DNA of 64,000 bases from Seriola aureovittata. Taxonomy: Eukaryota; Chordata; Actinopteri; Carangiformes; Carangidae. The position numbers and the translations under genes are program-made. Of this stretch, positions 54,555 to 64,000 are shown piece after piece (position 1 is the stretch's first letter; every line of letters begins with the position of its first letter). The notes beneath the pieces are model-generated. The model saw nothing but the letters and a program-made list of their open reading frames with translations, did not search any database and had not been told where the DNA came from. The DNA is taken from NCBI RefSeq assembly GCF_021018895.1, contig NC_079377.1, forward strand, positions 11,538,501 to 11,602,500, written 5' to 3'.

Positions 54555-55037
54555 GTAAGACACCAGCGACACAGACTGTCCCACATGTGATGATCTGCTG
54601 GTTGATCACTGCTCTTTTAGTGTTGCACCATTGAAAACCCAGTGTCGAAAACCAGAATAAAAGTTTTCATTGCTGCATTAACACTGCCTTTTCCTTTCAT
54701 CGCTGAGGTTTATTCATTACTGTTTCTTACCACAATAGAAGACAGAGGACACATAAACCACACCAGGGTTGGACTATAAATTTAAACAACAACAGGGCTT
54801 GTAGGCATTGTAGTACCTTTCCACTGAGAGTGCCTGTTCTGTCCAGCAAGGGTGTGTGGAAAACCTGCTGTTATGTTTGCTCATTTCCAGTGTTATTATT
54901 AATAATAACCGTGCTGCATCAGCAACAGAGGTCATTCTGTTCTTTGCTTTTTCAAAGCAGCTGGATAACTTTTGATGTCCCGTTTCAGTATGTTATGGCT
55001 GGACTCACGTTGTCTGACTGTGTCATGTCCTCTGCAG
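54555..55037 (+). other. Intron, nothing recognised
   Basis: 483 bases without supported features. Confidence 0.7.
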
Positions 55038-55232
55038 GTTTTCCAGAAGGAGTTGGGAAAGAGGACAGTAAGCGTTCAGGCCCTCAAACGTTCAGCCAGG
55101 GAGCTGATCGACAGCAGTCACGATGACTCGTCCTGGGTCAAAGTCCAGATGCAGGAGCTGAGCACTCGCTGGGAGACGGTGTGCAACCTGTCGGTGTCCA
55201 AGCAGGCGCGGCTGGAGCAGGCCCTGTGTCAG
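55038..55232 (+). CDS. dst: dst exon, distal rod
   Basis: 65 codons, phase 0, with [20 protein letters not shown] and [17 protein letters not shown]. Confidence 0.96.
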
Positions 55233-55322
55233 GTACTGCAGAGCCCCGACAGTTGTTTGATAGAAGGTAAACTGAGTCTATGAGTCTGACATGAACTGTG
55301 TTTTTTTTTTTTTTTACTACAG

Positions 55323-55451
55323 GCTGAGGAGTTTCACTCTACTGTTCATATCCTGCTGGAGTGGCTGGCTGAGGCAGAGCAGAGTTTGCGTTTCCATGGC
55401 AGCCTGCCTGACGATGAGGAGGCTCTGCGGGCGCTTATCGAACAGCACAAG
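55323..55451 (+). CDS. dst: dst exon, distal rod, GC donor
   Basis: 43 codons, phase 0, with [20 protein letters not shown] and ending IEQHK. The donor after AAG is GCAAGC. Confidence 0.92.
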
Positions 55452-55796
55452 GCAAGCAGTGCAAACATTTATATTCTTTTATCTTGAGCGAAACTTTAAG
55501 TTTATATTTGCATTTTTACTTTGACAGTTTCGGTTATTTCGGTAAAGAAATGAAACATGCTGGCGTCTTCTGCTTTAGTGACCTGTTAAGGCCCCAGTTG
55601 TCCTCAAGCAGATGCCATGCTATCATCCATGCCAACAACGCAGGAATATTTTTCTTAACTATGATTTCATCTGATTGAAATAGCTCTGCTTCACTCTGGT
55701 GTTTAAACAACCTTTATGAGCAATGTGTCCATTTTTATGTTTGCTGACGATCATCCAACTGCAAATCTAAATTCTTTGCCATTTGCTATTTTTAAG
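55452..55796 (+). other. GC-AG intron 4 of 4, with AAG acceptor
   Basis: Donor GCAAGC at 55452 and acceptor TTTTAAG at 55796. Both ends depart from the usual consensus. The [13 protein letters not shown] junction fixes them. Confidence 0.88.
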
Positions 55797-55940
55797 GAGT
55801 TCATGAAGAAACTGGAGGAAAAGCGAGTGGCTCTAAATAAGGCAACCAGTATGGGGGAGGCCATTCTGAGCATCTGCCATCCAGACTCCATCACAACCAT
55901 CAAACACTGGAACACCATCATTAAAGCCCGGTTCGAAGAG
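55797..55940 (+). CDS. dst: dst exon, distal rod
   Basis: 48 codons, phase 0, with [20 protein letters not shown] and [20 protein letters not shown]. Confidence 0.95.
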
Positions 55941-55984
55941 GTCAGCTCACAGCAGCCTGTCTGCATACATGCCTTTCCTCTCTG

Positions 55985-55986
<2 letters not shown>

Positions 55987-56034
<48 letters not shown>

Positions 56035-56071
56035 ACACACAGACACACACACACAGACACACACACACAGG
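55987..56071 (+). repeat. CA microsatellite
   Basis: CA run with a few CAGACA interruptions, in the intron between 55940 and 56240. Confidence 0.92.
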
Positions 56072-56239
56072 TATTACCGGGCACAATTACACCGTTTGGA
56101 TGCCTCAAGCTACAATACCATGTACAGTGGAGGTGGGGATAGTTGCCTGATGTAGCTTTAGCATAACATTTCCACACATGTGATGCAGTATGTGTTCCGT
56201 GTTTAGCATGCAGTAATGTGTGTAATGTTGCTGTTACAG

Positions 56240-56428
56240 GTGCAGGCTTGGGCCCGGCAGCACCAGCAGCGACTGGCCACGGCCCTCACTGAGCTGTTGG
56301 CCACTCAGGAGCTGCTGGAGAATCTGCTGACCTGGCTGCAGTGGGCTGAGACCAACCTCAACGATAAGGACAAGGAGGCGCTGCCGCAGGAGATCGAAGA
56401 GGTCAAAGGCCTCATAGCAGAACATCAG
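56240..56428 (+). CDS. dst: dst exon, last full rod repeat
   Basis: 63 codons, phase 0, with [20 protein letters not shown] and [19 protein letters not shown]. Confidence 0.95.
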
Positions 56429-56612
56429 GTAAAGTAGAACTGCTTTTGGGTCATTTAAACTGTTGTTTATTTGGAGTTTTGAGGAGCAAATTGCTCTCTT
56501 ACTATTTCTGTTATTGCCAAGATGGTCCCCTGGCTAGCTGTGATTAAAGTAGTTGACTACCTTCAGAGTACATGATGGAAGCTGGAGGTGTTATTGTTGC
56601 TGTTCCCTGCAG

Positions 56613-56742
56613 GCATTCATGGAGGAAATGACCAGGAAGCAACCAGATGTTGACAAAATCACCAAGACACACAAAAGGAAGGCTGCTATGGAGCCCCAAA
56701 TCCAGTCTCAGATCCCTGTGCTCGACAAAGGAAGAGCAGGAA
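56613..56742 (+). CDS. dst: dst exon, rod to EF-hand linker
   Basis: 43 codons plus one base, with [20 protein letters not shown] and [10 protein letters not shown]. Confidence 0.95.
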
Positions 56743-56936
56743 GTATGTATCCCACAAATACCCCTCATAGAGCGTGACCTGAGCCATCTGGCCAAGTGTT
56801 GAGTCACTGCAGGGTGACGCGACATCCTTTTCATTTCCTGCTTTATCACCTGGAATGATGTCATTGCTAATCTATTCCTCCTGATTATACGGAGAGAACA
56901 CAACTCACCATGAAGGCTTTTGTCTTTCATTTGCAG

Positions 56937-57100
56937 GAAAACGTTCTCCCACACAAACGATGTATGCGTCAGCAACACAACCTCCCATTGAAACCAAGAA
57001 CCCCCGGGTCAACCTGCTGGTCACTAAGTGGCAGCACGTGTGGCTGCTGGCCTTGGACAGAAGGAGGAAACTCAATGATGCCCTGGACAGGCTGGAGGAG
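56937..57100 (+). CDS. dst: dst exon, linker before EF-hands
   Basis: Two bases plus 54 codons, with [19 protein letters not shown] and [10 protein letters not shown]. Confidence 0.94.
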
Positions 57101-57204
57101 GTAATGGAGCCCTCAGACCTGCTCTCAGTGTTATCGCACGCACACTTATTCTGCAAATTTGTGCTGTTTTGGTTGTTTACGTCATCATATTTTTTTATGT
57201 GCAG

Positions 57205-57367
57205 TTGAAGGAATTTGCCAACTTTGACTTTGATGTGTGGCGGAAGCGCTACATGCGCTGGATGAACCATAAGAAGTCTCGTGTCATGGACTTCTTCCGC
57301 CGCATCGACAAAGATCAAGACGGCAAGGTGACCCGACAGGAGTTCATAGAGGGCATTCTCTCCTCCA
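57205..57367 (+). CDS. dst: dst exon, first EF-hand
   Basis: 54 codons plus one base. [20 protein letters not shown] leads into the calcium loop [12 protein letters not shown], which has all liganding positions intact. Confidence 0.97.
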
Positions 57368-57461
57368 GTAAGTGTCCGGCATATGAACTGAACAGCGTGC
57401 ACCCCTGCCGGCAGAATGTCTTATTTTTTTTATTTTTAACACTTAATGTTCTCCTCAACAG

Positions 57462-57616
57462 AATTCCCCACCAGTCGTCTGGAGATGAGCGCCGTGGCAG
57501 ACATCTTTGACAGAGACGGGGACGGCTACATTGACTACTATGAGTTTGTGGCAGCTCTTCATCCCAACAAAGACGCTTACAAACCACTAACAGACGCAGA
57601 CAAAATTGAAGATGAG
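57462..57616 (+). CDS. dst: dst exon, second EF-hand
   Basis: Two bases plus 51 codons. The loop [12 protein letters not shown] is complete, followed by [20 protein letters not shown]. Confidence 0.97.
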
Positions 57617-57703
57617 GTAATACGAACTCTCGTGCCCTCAATTTCCAAATAATTCTCAGGTTTTTAGAATCAGGGTTCAATAAAATCATTTCTCTGTTTG
57701 TAG

Positions 57704-57778
57704 GTCACACGTCAAGTGGCAAAATGCAAATGTCCAAAACGATTCCAAGTGGAGCAAATTGGTGCCAACAAATACCGG
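57704..57778 (+). CDS. dst: dst exon, start of GAS2 domain
   Basis: 25 codons, phase 0: [20 protein letters not shown], then ANKYR. The CKC motif is the start of the zinc-stabilised, microtubule-binding GAS2 fold. Confidence 0.96.
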
Positions 57779-57985
57779 GTAAGAGAGATTTTCACCTGCT
57801 GGAAATCCTTCATTTTTTTCTTCAAATGCACACTATCACTTTGCCATGATCATGAAATGTTTTAGAAACTAAAGTTTCTTATTTTCACGGGGAGATCTTT
57901 GTGAAGGTAAGTGATGAGTATGCTGAAAAATGTGCCAATAAAAACTCTAACCTTTCCATGTTTTTATTGTTCCTCGCATCACCAG

Positions 57986-58003
57986 TTCTACCTTGGAAAC
58001 CAG
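57986..58003 (+). CDS. dst: dst 18-nt microexon within the GAS2 domain
   Basis: Acceptor CACCAG ends at 57985 and donor GTACAT starts at 58004. It encodes FYLGNQ at phase 0 between ANKYR and FGDSQQ. As I recall, human DST has an optional FFLGNQ insert at exactly this place, so this is a conserved alternative microexon, probably neuron-enriched (inference). Confidence 0.85.
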
Positions 58004-60518
58004 GTACATATGAATGTCCTCTTGTGTTTTTCTCTTTCTGTTCTGTGCCTTACGCCTTCTTTCATTTACCATGTTTGTTGTCCAATTAACACTCTCTGCC
58101 CAGATTCCTGGCTGATGTTTACAGACTGGAACTCAGAAGTAGAAATAAAGATCTGTGGCCATCTGATTTAATCCACATGGAACACTGGCCGTAGATCTAA
58201 CAATTTATGGTTGCTGAATATAATCTGAACATGAAGTTTTATTTAAAATGACTAACTAAAGAATCATTAAAGGCACCTCTGTGTTTTAAGTTTTTTTTTG
58301 TTTTTGTTTTGTTTTGTTTTTTTGTGATTATAGAAATTTTTAACATACATTTTTGTTTTGTTGCGAAAGAAGAATCCAGGTGAAAAGCATTGTAGCATAT
58401 GTTTATATATCTGCTTTTGAGTTTCAGAGAATACAGTATTAGCGTGCCAGTACCATTTCAGCCCATATTTTTTTATTATTGGTCCACGGGCATAAATTCA
58501 TCTGCTGGGCATTTTTGGGAAATAATGCTTTCTGTGTGCTTGCCTCTGGCGCTTCAGTACCATGGGAATGATTTTACCTCAACATTGGCTGACACACTTT
58601 TATGTAACTGACACTGTTTATTAATTTGTTTTCATAGCTGGGCAGCCTTGATGATTTTAATGAACACTTTACTTTTCATTTTACCTGCTGAGTTAATATT
58701 TTGTCTTGACAAACTGCATGTTGTAATGTAAAACTCACGACTGATGCGGGTTTATTGTGTCACATGCTTTCTGAAGCTTGTTGGATTAATGATGTCAGTG
58801 AGAGGGGATAGGGGCATCAGTGGTGGTTTGTGAACTAGTTTGTATTGCTGTGTCACACTACATTGAATTGAAATATATCTTTTGACAGTTTGGTCTGGTT
58901 CACTGCTTACATGACTCCTTAATCGGCGATGAGACAATAGCAAACAGGGAAAATCAAAATCTTACCCCCCACCTACACGTTGCGGTTTTGGAAAGCTGTA
59001 TTCTGGTAAATGGTTATTCTTAAGATGTTTCTTGTGCCTCTTTTTTCCTCCAGATCATCCTCACCTTTAATGTATTTGATCACTTAAATCACCAGTGGCA
59101 TTAAATCATTCTGATAATCATACAAGTGCAAGATTTTGTTGCCAGTTTAAGAGATACCATGATATAATAGGCAATTTAGCGGAGGGTCATCAGTGTTTGG
59201 TCATGTCTACGTGTCACACTGTGGTGGATTAGACAGAAATGATTTGAACCATTCCTCATGATGTTCTCAGTGTGTCATCGGAGCTAGCTGCATTGGATCT
59301 GCATCAGTGTCAATGCATCCTGAGTATTTGAGTCGTAGTTGTAGAAAGTGCAACAAAGTGCTGGATTGCAGGAGATTGCTGTTTGTCCATCCGATCATGG
59401 TGTGAGATTGTGTTTGTTTTTTGTTTTTTTTGACGGAAAGCATGCGGCTGTGATTGTGTGAATTCTTTTGTTTTTGTGCTAATGCTCATGGTCATATCCA
59501 ACTGGCTGACGTCTGTCTCGTGTCCACCCCATGAAGCTTGAACCATTCACATCCATGACATGCTCAGTGTACTGAACGTTTGGTATGTGTGGTTGGAAAG
59601 GTGAAGGCAGATTATTATACAACAGTGCCTCCTGGTGGTGTAATAATGTGCCTTCAGTTAATGTTTTTTTCACAGCTCAACCTGCAGTAACGGCAGCAAA
59701 CTGTAGCTAGACGATAAAGTCAGACATTACATCCTGAAAATATATGCGAGCAGAAATCACTCGAGTAATAACATTGTACAGATATCAATGTGGAGCCTGA
59801 CTGTTATCAACATTGATTCTATTTATATTACACTATGTGATAGTGAAATATTAGTCAATTACCTGAAGATGAGTGCTGTTTCCAAGTAACTAGTAGTCTT
59901 TTTTCTGTATTTTATTGTGTTATTTTGTGTCTTATTGGCTAAAATATATCCATATATACCGATATACAGCACAATATTTTACATGAGCCAAATCTAGCTA
60001 ATAATATTGACCCAACAATAAACTAGTCAGGCTCGACATTAGATTCTTGTACTTTTTTTTGGTAGTATGAGAAAATACAAAATATATATATTTTAGCATT
60101 AACTCATTTAGTATTAATGAACTCACATAGTTTAGAAATTTTAGAATGATACATTTGAGTAACATACACCGGCACACGCTAATAAAGGAAACCAGTTGGA
60201 CTGACCTTTGTGTAATTTGTGTCTTTGAGAATGAAAACTGAAAATTGATGTTGTGTCAAAATTCCTGTTTGTGTAAACATGGAAAGGAAATCAGAAGTGG
60301 ACTTAAAGCATCTTTGATGGATGCATCATTTTTGAAACTTTAAATGAAATACTCCTGATTAAAGTTGATTCAACAAAACACAGTGATGAATCAATCAATC
60401 GGAATAAATTTGATCCTCCACACCACTCTGGTTTCCAGTGTTGCACAGCTTCTAGCCTGCAGTGAGGAGAGTGTTGTTCACACGTCCCCTTTTCTCTCTT
60501 CCCTCCCCCGCCGTATAG
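58004..60518 (+). other. 2.5-kb intron inside the GAS2 domain
   Basis: AT-rich with short T- and GT-rich runs. No ORF or repeat I can name. Confidence 0.7.
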
Positions 60519-60636
60519 TTCGGAGACTCTCAGCAGCTTCGTCTGGTGCGCATTTTACGTAGCACTGTGATGGTGCGGGTGGGCGGAGGCTGGATGGCTC
60601 TGGATGAGTTCCTGGTGAAGAACGACCCCTGTCGAG
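60519..60636 (+). CDS. dst: dst exon, rest of GAS2 domain
   Basis: 39 codons plus one base, with [20 protein letters not shown] and [11 protein letters not shown]. Follows a pyrimidine-rich acceptor ending TATAG. Confidence 0.97.
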
Positions 60637-61468
60637 GTGAGTTCAAAAGTTCACCACAAGAAGTCACAGTGAGGCACTGCGTGAAAACACTGTGTTCATT
60701 TATGTTTTCTTTGTCAGTGTGTGATGAAATGGTTTGGCCTTTAAGGGAGTATAAATCGACAAGAATATTGCTTTTTGAGTGATTAATCTATTTTTTATCT
60801 CTTTAGGAAACTGAGGTCTCCATGAATCTAATTTTGACTGTCCAATTTTTGATTTACAAAAACATTTTTGTACCAACACTGTATGCATAGTTACGGTTGA
60901 TAAAGATTATTATTATTATTATTATTATAAATATTATTTTATGAATCTTTTAACAGACACACAGTGAAAATCCAGTGAGAAACAGTGACATTCATTGATT
61001 CATACACCAAAATGGTGTGTAATATTATTAGTGTCATCACTTTGTTTCATTTCTAAGTATATTAATTCAGAATAAGTGACCGTAAAAGGATTAGTGTTTT
61101 CTCGGTTTCTGATCCATCAAAGGTTTTGGAGCTTAAGAGTCTAATCCTCAGTTTAAATATAAGTAGAAGTAACCACCGTGACTGTCTTGTCTTTTCTCTT
61201 TGTTAAATGAGCTTTATTTTGGAATCATGTCTACGGTTATTTGCTTTATTGTTAAAGTCTGTTCTTGCTATCTGAACTCAACACCTCCTGAACTCAAAAA
61301 AAAAAAAAAAAAATAGATATAGTAAAAAAAACAAAAAAAAACTGCACCAACATGTGTATCAGTATGAAAACTTCCTCTCTGTGACCGCGTCCAGTGCAAA
61401 AGCTTTATGTGCTTGTTTCTGCTTTCTTCTAACCTTCCTCCTGCTGAACATGATATCATTTCTTCTAG
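60637..61468 (+). other. Intron with AAT/ATT microsatellite and A-runs
   Basis: ATT microsatellite at 60906-60937 and A-runs near 61297-61341. Nothing else recognised. Confidence 0.7.
60906..60937 (+). repeat. ATT microsatellite
   Basis: About eight ATT units. Confidence 0.85.
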
Positions 61469-61534
61469 TTCATCACCACGGGAGCAAAATGTTGCGCTCG
61501 GAATCAAACTCTTCAATTACTCAGTCTCCTATAG
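61469..61534 (+). CDS. dst: dst cassette exon in the C-terminal tail
   Basis: 66 bases, entering and leaving at phase 1, so inclusion or skipping keeps the frame. It encodes VHHHGSKMLRSESNSSITQS plus PI. The VHHHGSKMLRSESNSSIT core equals a known variable segment in DST. The Ser-rich stretch is a plausible phosphorylation target. Confidence 0.9.
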   Translation, partial: FITTGAKCCARNQTLQLLSLL

Positions 61535-61816
61535 GTTGGCAAATCTCACACTTTCTCACCTTGCTCCATGAACCCGACAGTGGTATGTGTGTCTGCACAT
61601 CCGAGTGTGTGCTGCTTGTGTTGGTGCCCGGTGTGTGTAACCACCGTAACTGTGTGTGAGCGTGAATGAATGGGTGAATCTCGTGCTGTGTGAACCAGCT
61701 CCACTCATCACAAACCAACTGTCATTCATCTCCTGCTGGTTTTTCATGCATGCAGTTGTTTGTGTGAGTCACATCACCTGCTGACACTTTCTCGAAGGCA
61801 CTGTTTTTTTTTTTTT

Positions 61817-61840
61817 GGGGGGGTGAGGGGGTGGGGGGGG
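61817..61840 (+). other. G-quadruplex-type motif after a T-run
   Basis: Three long G runs (7, 5 and 8 bases) with 1-3-base loops on the coding strand, directly after a 13-base T run. Confidence 0.6.
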
Positions 61841-62472
61841 ACTTGATTGGCCACAATGGCTCTTTTCTTCTCTCTCAGCATGTAGCGAGCGCTTCTGAGC
61901 TGAGCTTCTTTTGCAGTTCTCAGGTTTGCTTGACAATCAAACACACAGGCATTTGAAACCCACGTGAAAGGTTCAACAGATGCTTGGCTGATGATATAAC
62001 CCGTAAAAATCAAACTGCCTTGCATCATCATTGGGGAAAAATGATTAATCTGTCTCTGAAACAGTATTAATTGCATTGTTTACTGACAGCGTGGCTTAGT
62101 GATTCAAACTGCATGTAAGCCAGTTTGTTTTTAATACAACTGGTGAAAAGTCTGTTTGGTTTATTCTGTGTAGTTAATGTTTTCTTGGTTTTGTAATTCT
62201 TCTTATTTGGGCACTTGTGGTGCGGGAGTGTTTTGGCACATTTTGATTTATTATAATTTTCCACCATTGGATCAGCAGTCTAAGCAAACAAAGAGGTATC
62301 GCTGGTTGAGAAACAAAAAGTTTATTCCACTACTGTTGCAGCAGTAACTGGACAGTATGGATGAGATGTGACACCGCATGTTTTCTTATGTTTTCATTGT
62401 TTATTCAGTATTTTAATCCCAACTTTTATTTTAATTAATTTTAAGTATTCTGCTTCATTTAAAAGCAGACTG

Positions 62473-62826
62473 TCACATCATGGTAACACTTTATTTTCTG
62501 GATTTCATCTGTATTTTCCCAATATACTCCCAATGATTTTTTCAGAGGTTTCCTGGAAAATCCCTGTGTAGTGCGCTAATTATAGGGAAAACAGAAACTG
62601 TGCCAAAATGGGAAATTTCTCCACAGCCAAGCACACAATTCAACATTTATGAAAAGTGAAGTTTCTATTAGTAAATGAATAATCGATAAACATTTGTGTT
62701 CAAGGAAATTTCCTATAACCAGGACCAAATTACATACTGTAGTAATTTCCAGGAAACTTCCCAGGAAATATTGTGAAGTTGTTAGGAACTTAGGAAAGTG
62801 GAAAATAAAGTGTTAACTCACATCAT
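62473..62826 (+). mobile_element. MITE with terminal inverted repeats and 9-bp target duplication
   Basis: The element proper is 62482-62817 (336 bp). The left end GGTAACACTTTATTTTC and the reverse complement of the right end, GTTAACACTTTATTTTC, match at 16 of 17 bases. TCACATCAT flanks it perfectly at 62473-62481 and 62818-62826. It has no coding capacity. A 9-bp duplication fits Mutator-type transposition better than hAT (8 bp), but the family is unassigned. Confidence 0.85.
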
Positions 62827-62909
62827 CATCAACACAAAAATACTAATAAAAAATAATCATACTATATTGTATTCATGCAATGTGGCTCATTCGGAGTGTA
62901 TTTTTGTAG

Positions 62910-63100
62910 CTAAAGGCAGGACCAACATGGAGCTGCGGGAGAAGTTTATCCTCCCAGAAGGCACCACCCAGGTGATGGCGAGCTTCCGCTACCGAGGCCG
63001 GAGATCTCGGCCGTCGTCCAGAGGAGCTTCTCCCAACAGATCCACCTCCAGTCAGAGCTGTCCGGTCCCAGCACACCACGCACTGACTAGTACACCCAAG
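62910..63100 (+). CDS. dst: dst exon, basic C-terminal tail
   Basis: Two bases plus 63 codons: [20 protein letters not shown], then [20 protein letters not shown]. This is the Ser/Arg-rich microtubule-binding tail after GAS2. Confidence 0.95.
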
Positions 63101-63335
63101 GTGAGAGGCTCCACCCCGCTGTGAGAGCCAGTTGTTTTTTAGTTGTCTGTCAGTAGACTGATCATCCCGCACTATGATTTCACTCTTATTTATCTGCCTT
63201 AATTAATTTATGTTACATTATCTGATCATTTTCCTGTTTTTGGGGGGTTTTTTGTGTTTCTTCCATCTAGCGTTTCGTGTAGTTTTTGATTTGTGAATCC
63301 ATGTCTGTGTTTTTTGATTTGCCATTGTTCCTCAG

Positions 63336-63446
63336 ACTCCCCAACACATAACCCGCAATTATGATAAGCCCTGGCTTACAAACAGCAAACCCTCCACTCC
63401 TCTTAAATCATCAGACTCCTTTGGGAGCCAAGGTTCATCCTCAGAG
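63336..63446 (+). CDS. dst: dst exon, C-terminal tail (variable segment)
   Basis: 37 codons, phase 0 at both ends, opening TPQHITRNYDKPWLTNSKPS. A TRNY-KPWLTNSK segment is an optional insert in mammalian DST tails, so this exon is probably alternatively spliced. Confidence 0.87.
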
Positions 63447-64000
63447 GTATAGTCACATATAAGATGTGGAACACTTCAGATTTATGACCCAACCGAAATC
63501 CATCAATTAATTATGAAAAAAGACCATAAAAACATGCAAACCTGGTCTCATACATACTGCATACCTTCACTAATTTCCATTTAATCCTGTGATAAGAAAC
63601 CTGAAACCCGTTGGACTTAAGATGGAGCTCAAGTTGTATTTATTAGAGATTTCAGTTGGGTCTATAAACTGTCTTTGATTACTAATGGGCTGGACATTTA
63701 ATTCTTGCCTGACAAAAATATCTGCCTCATTTTAATACCCCTTTTGAAATGAACAACTTTGTATTAAATCTGTGCATGTGTGATTGTTTAATGATGTATA
63801 AACGCTGCAGGTTTAACATATGAAACCTAATACTAACTGCTTCTAAAAACAATTCCCCAGCTGTTGCTGAAATAATGATTTTACAAGGATTTTTCATAAA
63901 ATTTAAAACTAACTCAATAATATTTAGAGTGCTTTCTGGTACAACTTGTTACATTCTTCAGTTGATAAGGACCATTATCTAAAACACTGTCCCCATACTG
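63447..64000 (+). other. Intron running off the window
   Basis: 554 AT-rich bases. No exon seen. The remaining Gly-Ser-Arg and EB1-binding tail exons must lie downstream. Confidence 0.75.

Larger units (their letters stand above)
61535..62909 (+). other. Intron with G-quadruplex motif and MITE
   Basis: 1.4 kb. Holds the G-rich stretch 61817-61840 and the transposon-like element 62482-62817. Confidence 0.7.
1..64000 (+). other. dst: dystonin (dst/BPAG1) gene, internal portion, both ends truncated
   Basis: The whole window is one spectraplakin gene. Spectraplakins crosslink actin, microtubules and intermediate filaments in the cytoplasm and at hemidesmosomes. Visible in order are a plakin domain with SH3, the BPAG1e rod and plakin-repeat exon, a muscle-type plakin-repeat exon, a long spectrin-repeat rod, two EF-hands, a GAS2 domain and the start of a basic tail. 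All exon junctions I placed keep the reading frame. The match to vertebrate DST is from memory and runs nearly residue by residue in the plakin domain, rod, EF-hands and GAS2. Presence of both BPAG1e-specific exons separates it from macf1. The CH domains (upstream) and the last tail exons (downstream) are not in the window. Which teleost species or dst duplicate this is cannot be told from the sequence alone. Confidence 0.95.

Noticed and set aside
1..64000. Assignment of the gene to macf1 instead of dst
   Set aside because: Rod, EF-hand and GAS2 sequences are similar in both paralogues, but the BPAG1e first exon and the coiled-coil/plakin-repeat terminal exon are specific to dystonin, and the VHHHGSK cassette matches dst.
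1..64000. CRISPR arrays, operons, ribosome binding sites, phage or toxin systems, tRNA or rRNA genes
   Set aside because: The DNA is vertebrate intron-exon sequence, and I saw no regularly spaced short direct repeats with unique spacers, no tRNA-like cloverleaf and no bacterial gene organisation.

Overview
The window lies inside one very large eukaryotic gene on the + strand. About 90 short exons have GT-AG (occasionally GC-AG) borders, compatible phases throughout and an almost unbroken match to the spectraplakin dystonin (DST/BPAG1). The host is a teleost. Introns are short for DST, CA/GT and AAT microsatellites are common, and several interspersed repeats resemble families I know from acanthomorph (percomorph-type) fishes. 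It is dst rather than the paralogue macf1 because both BPAG1e-specific exons are present: the serine-rich alternative first exon and the long terminal exon with coiled-coil rod plus plakin repeats. The gene runs off both ends. The actin-binding CH domains and first promoters lie upstream of base 1, and the final Gly-Ser-Arg and EB1-binding exons lie beyond base 64000.

Layout. 70-7914: plakin domain (spectrin repeats with an embedded SH3, ending in a basic KKRRM cluster). The epithelial BPAG1e promoter (TATA box at 1288 plus Inr) and its first coding exon (1457-1593) sit in the intron just before the shared exon at 1697. 8769-13745: BPAG1e terminal exon. 14030-15854: start of the spectrin-repeat rod of the long isoforms. 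16453-20907: giant plakin-repeat exon of the muscle-type (BPAG1b) isoform, carrying a 69-bp tandem repeat. 21000-33819: rod exons. 38962-40230: internal alternative first exon with an N-myristoylation-type start, preceded by a CCAAT/GC-box region. 41150-57100: the rest of the rod. 57205-57616: two EF-hands. 57704-60636: GAS2 microtubule-binding domain, interrupted by an 18-nt microexon. 61469-63446: start of the basic C-terminal tail, including a cassette exon.

One locus can therefore make at least four products: a hemidesmosomal BPAG1e (1457 to 13745), long cytoskeletal crosslinkers without or with the plakin-repeat exon, and a short rod-EF-GAS2 protein starting at 38962. I see no second protein-coding gene, RNA gene, CRISPR array or prokaryotic feature. 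Nothing here is a previously undescribed system. The points worth a second look are four GC-AG introns, the in-frame 69-bp tandem repeat, the mid-gene promoter, the microexon, and a MITE with a perfect 9-bp target duplication.
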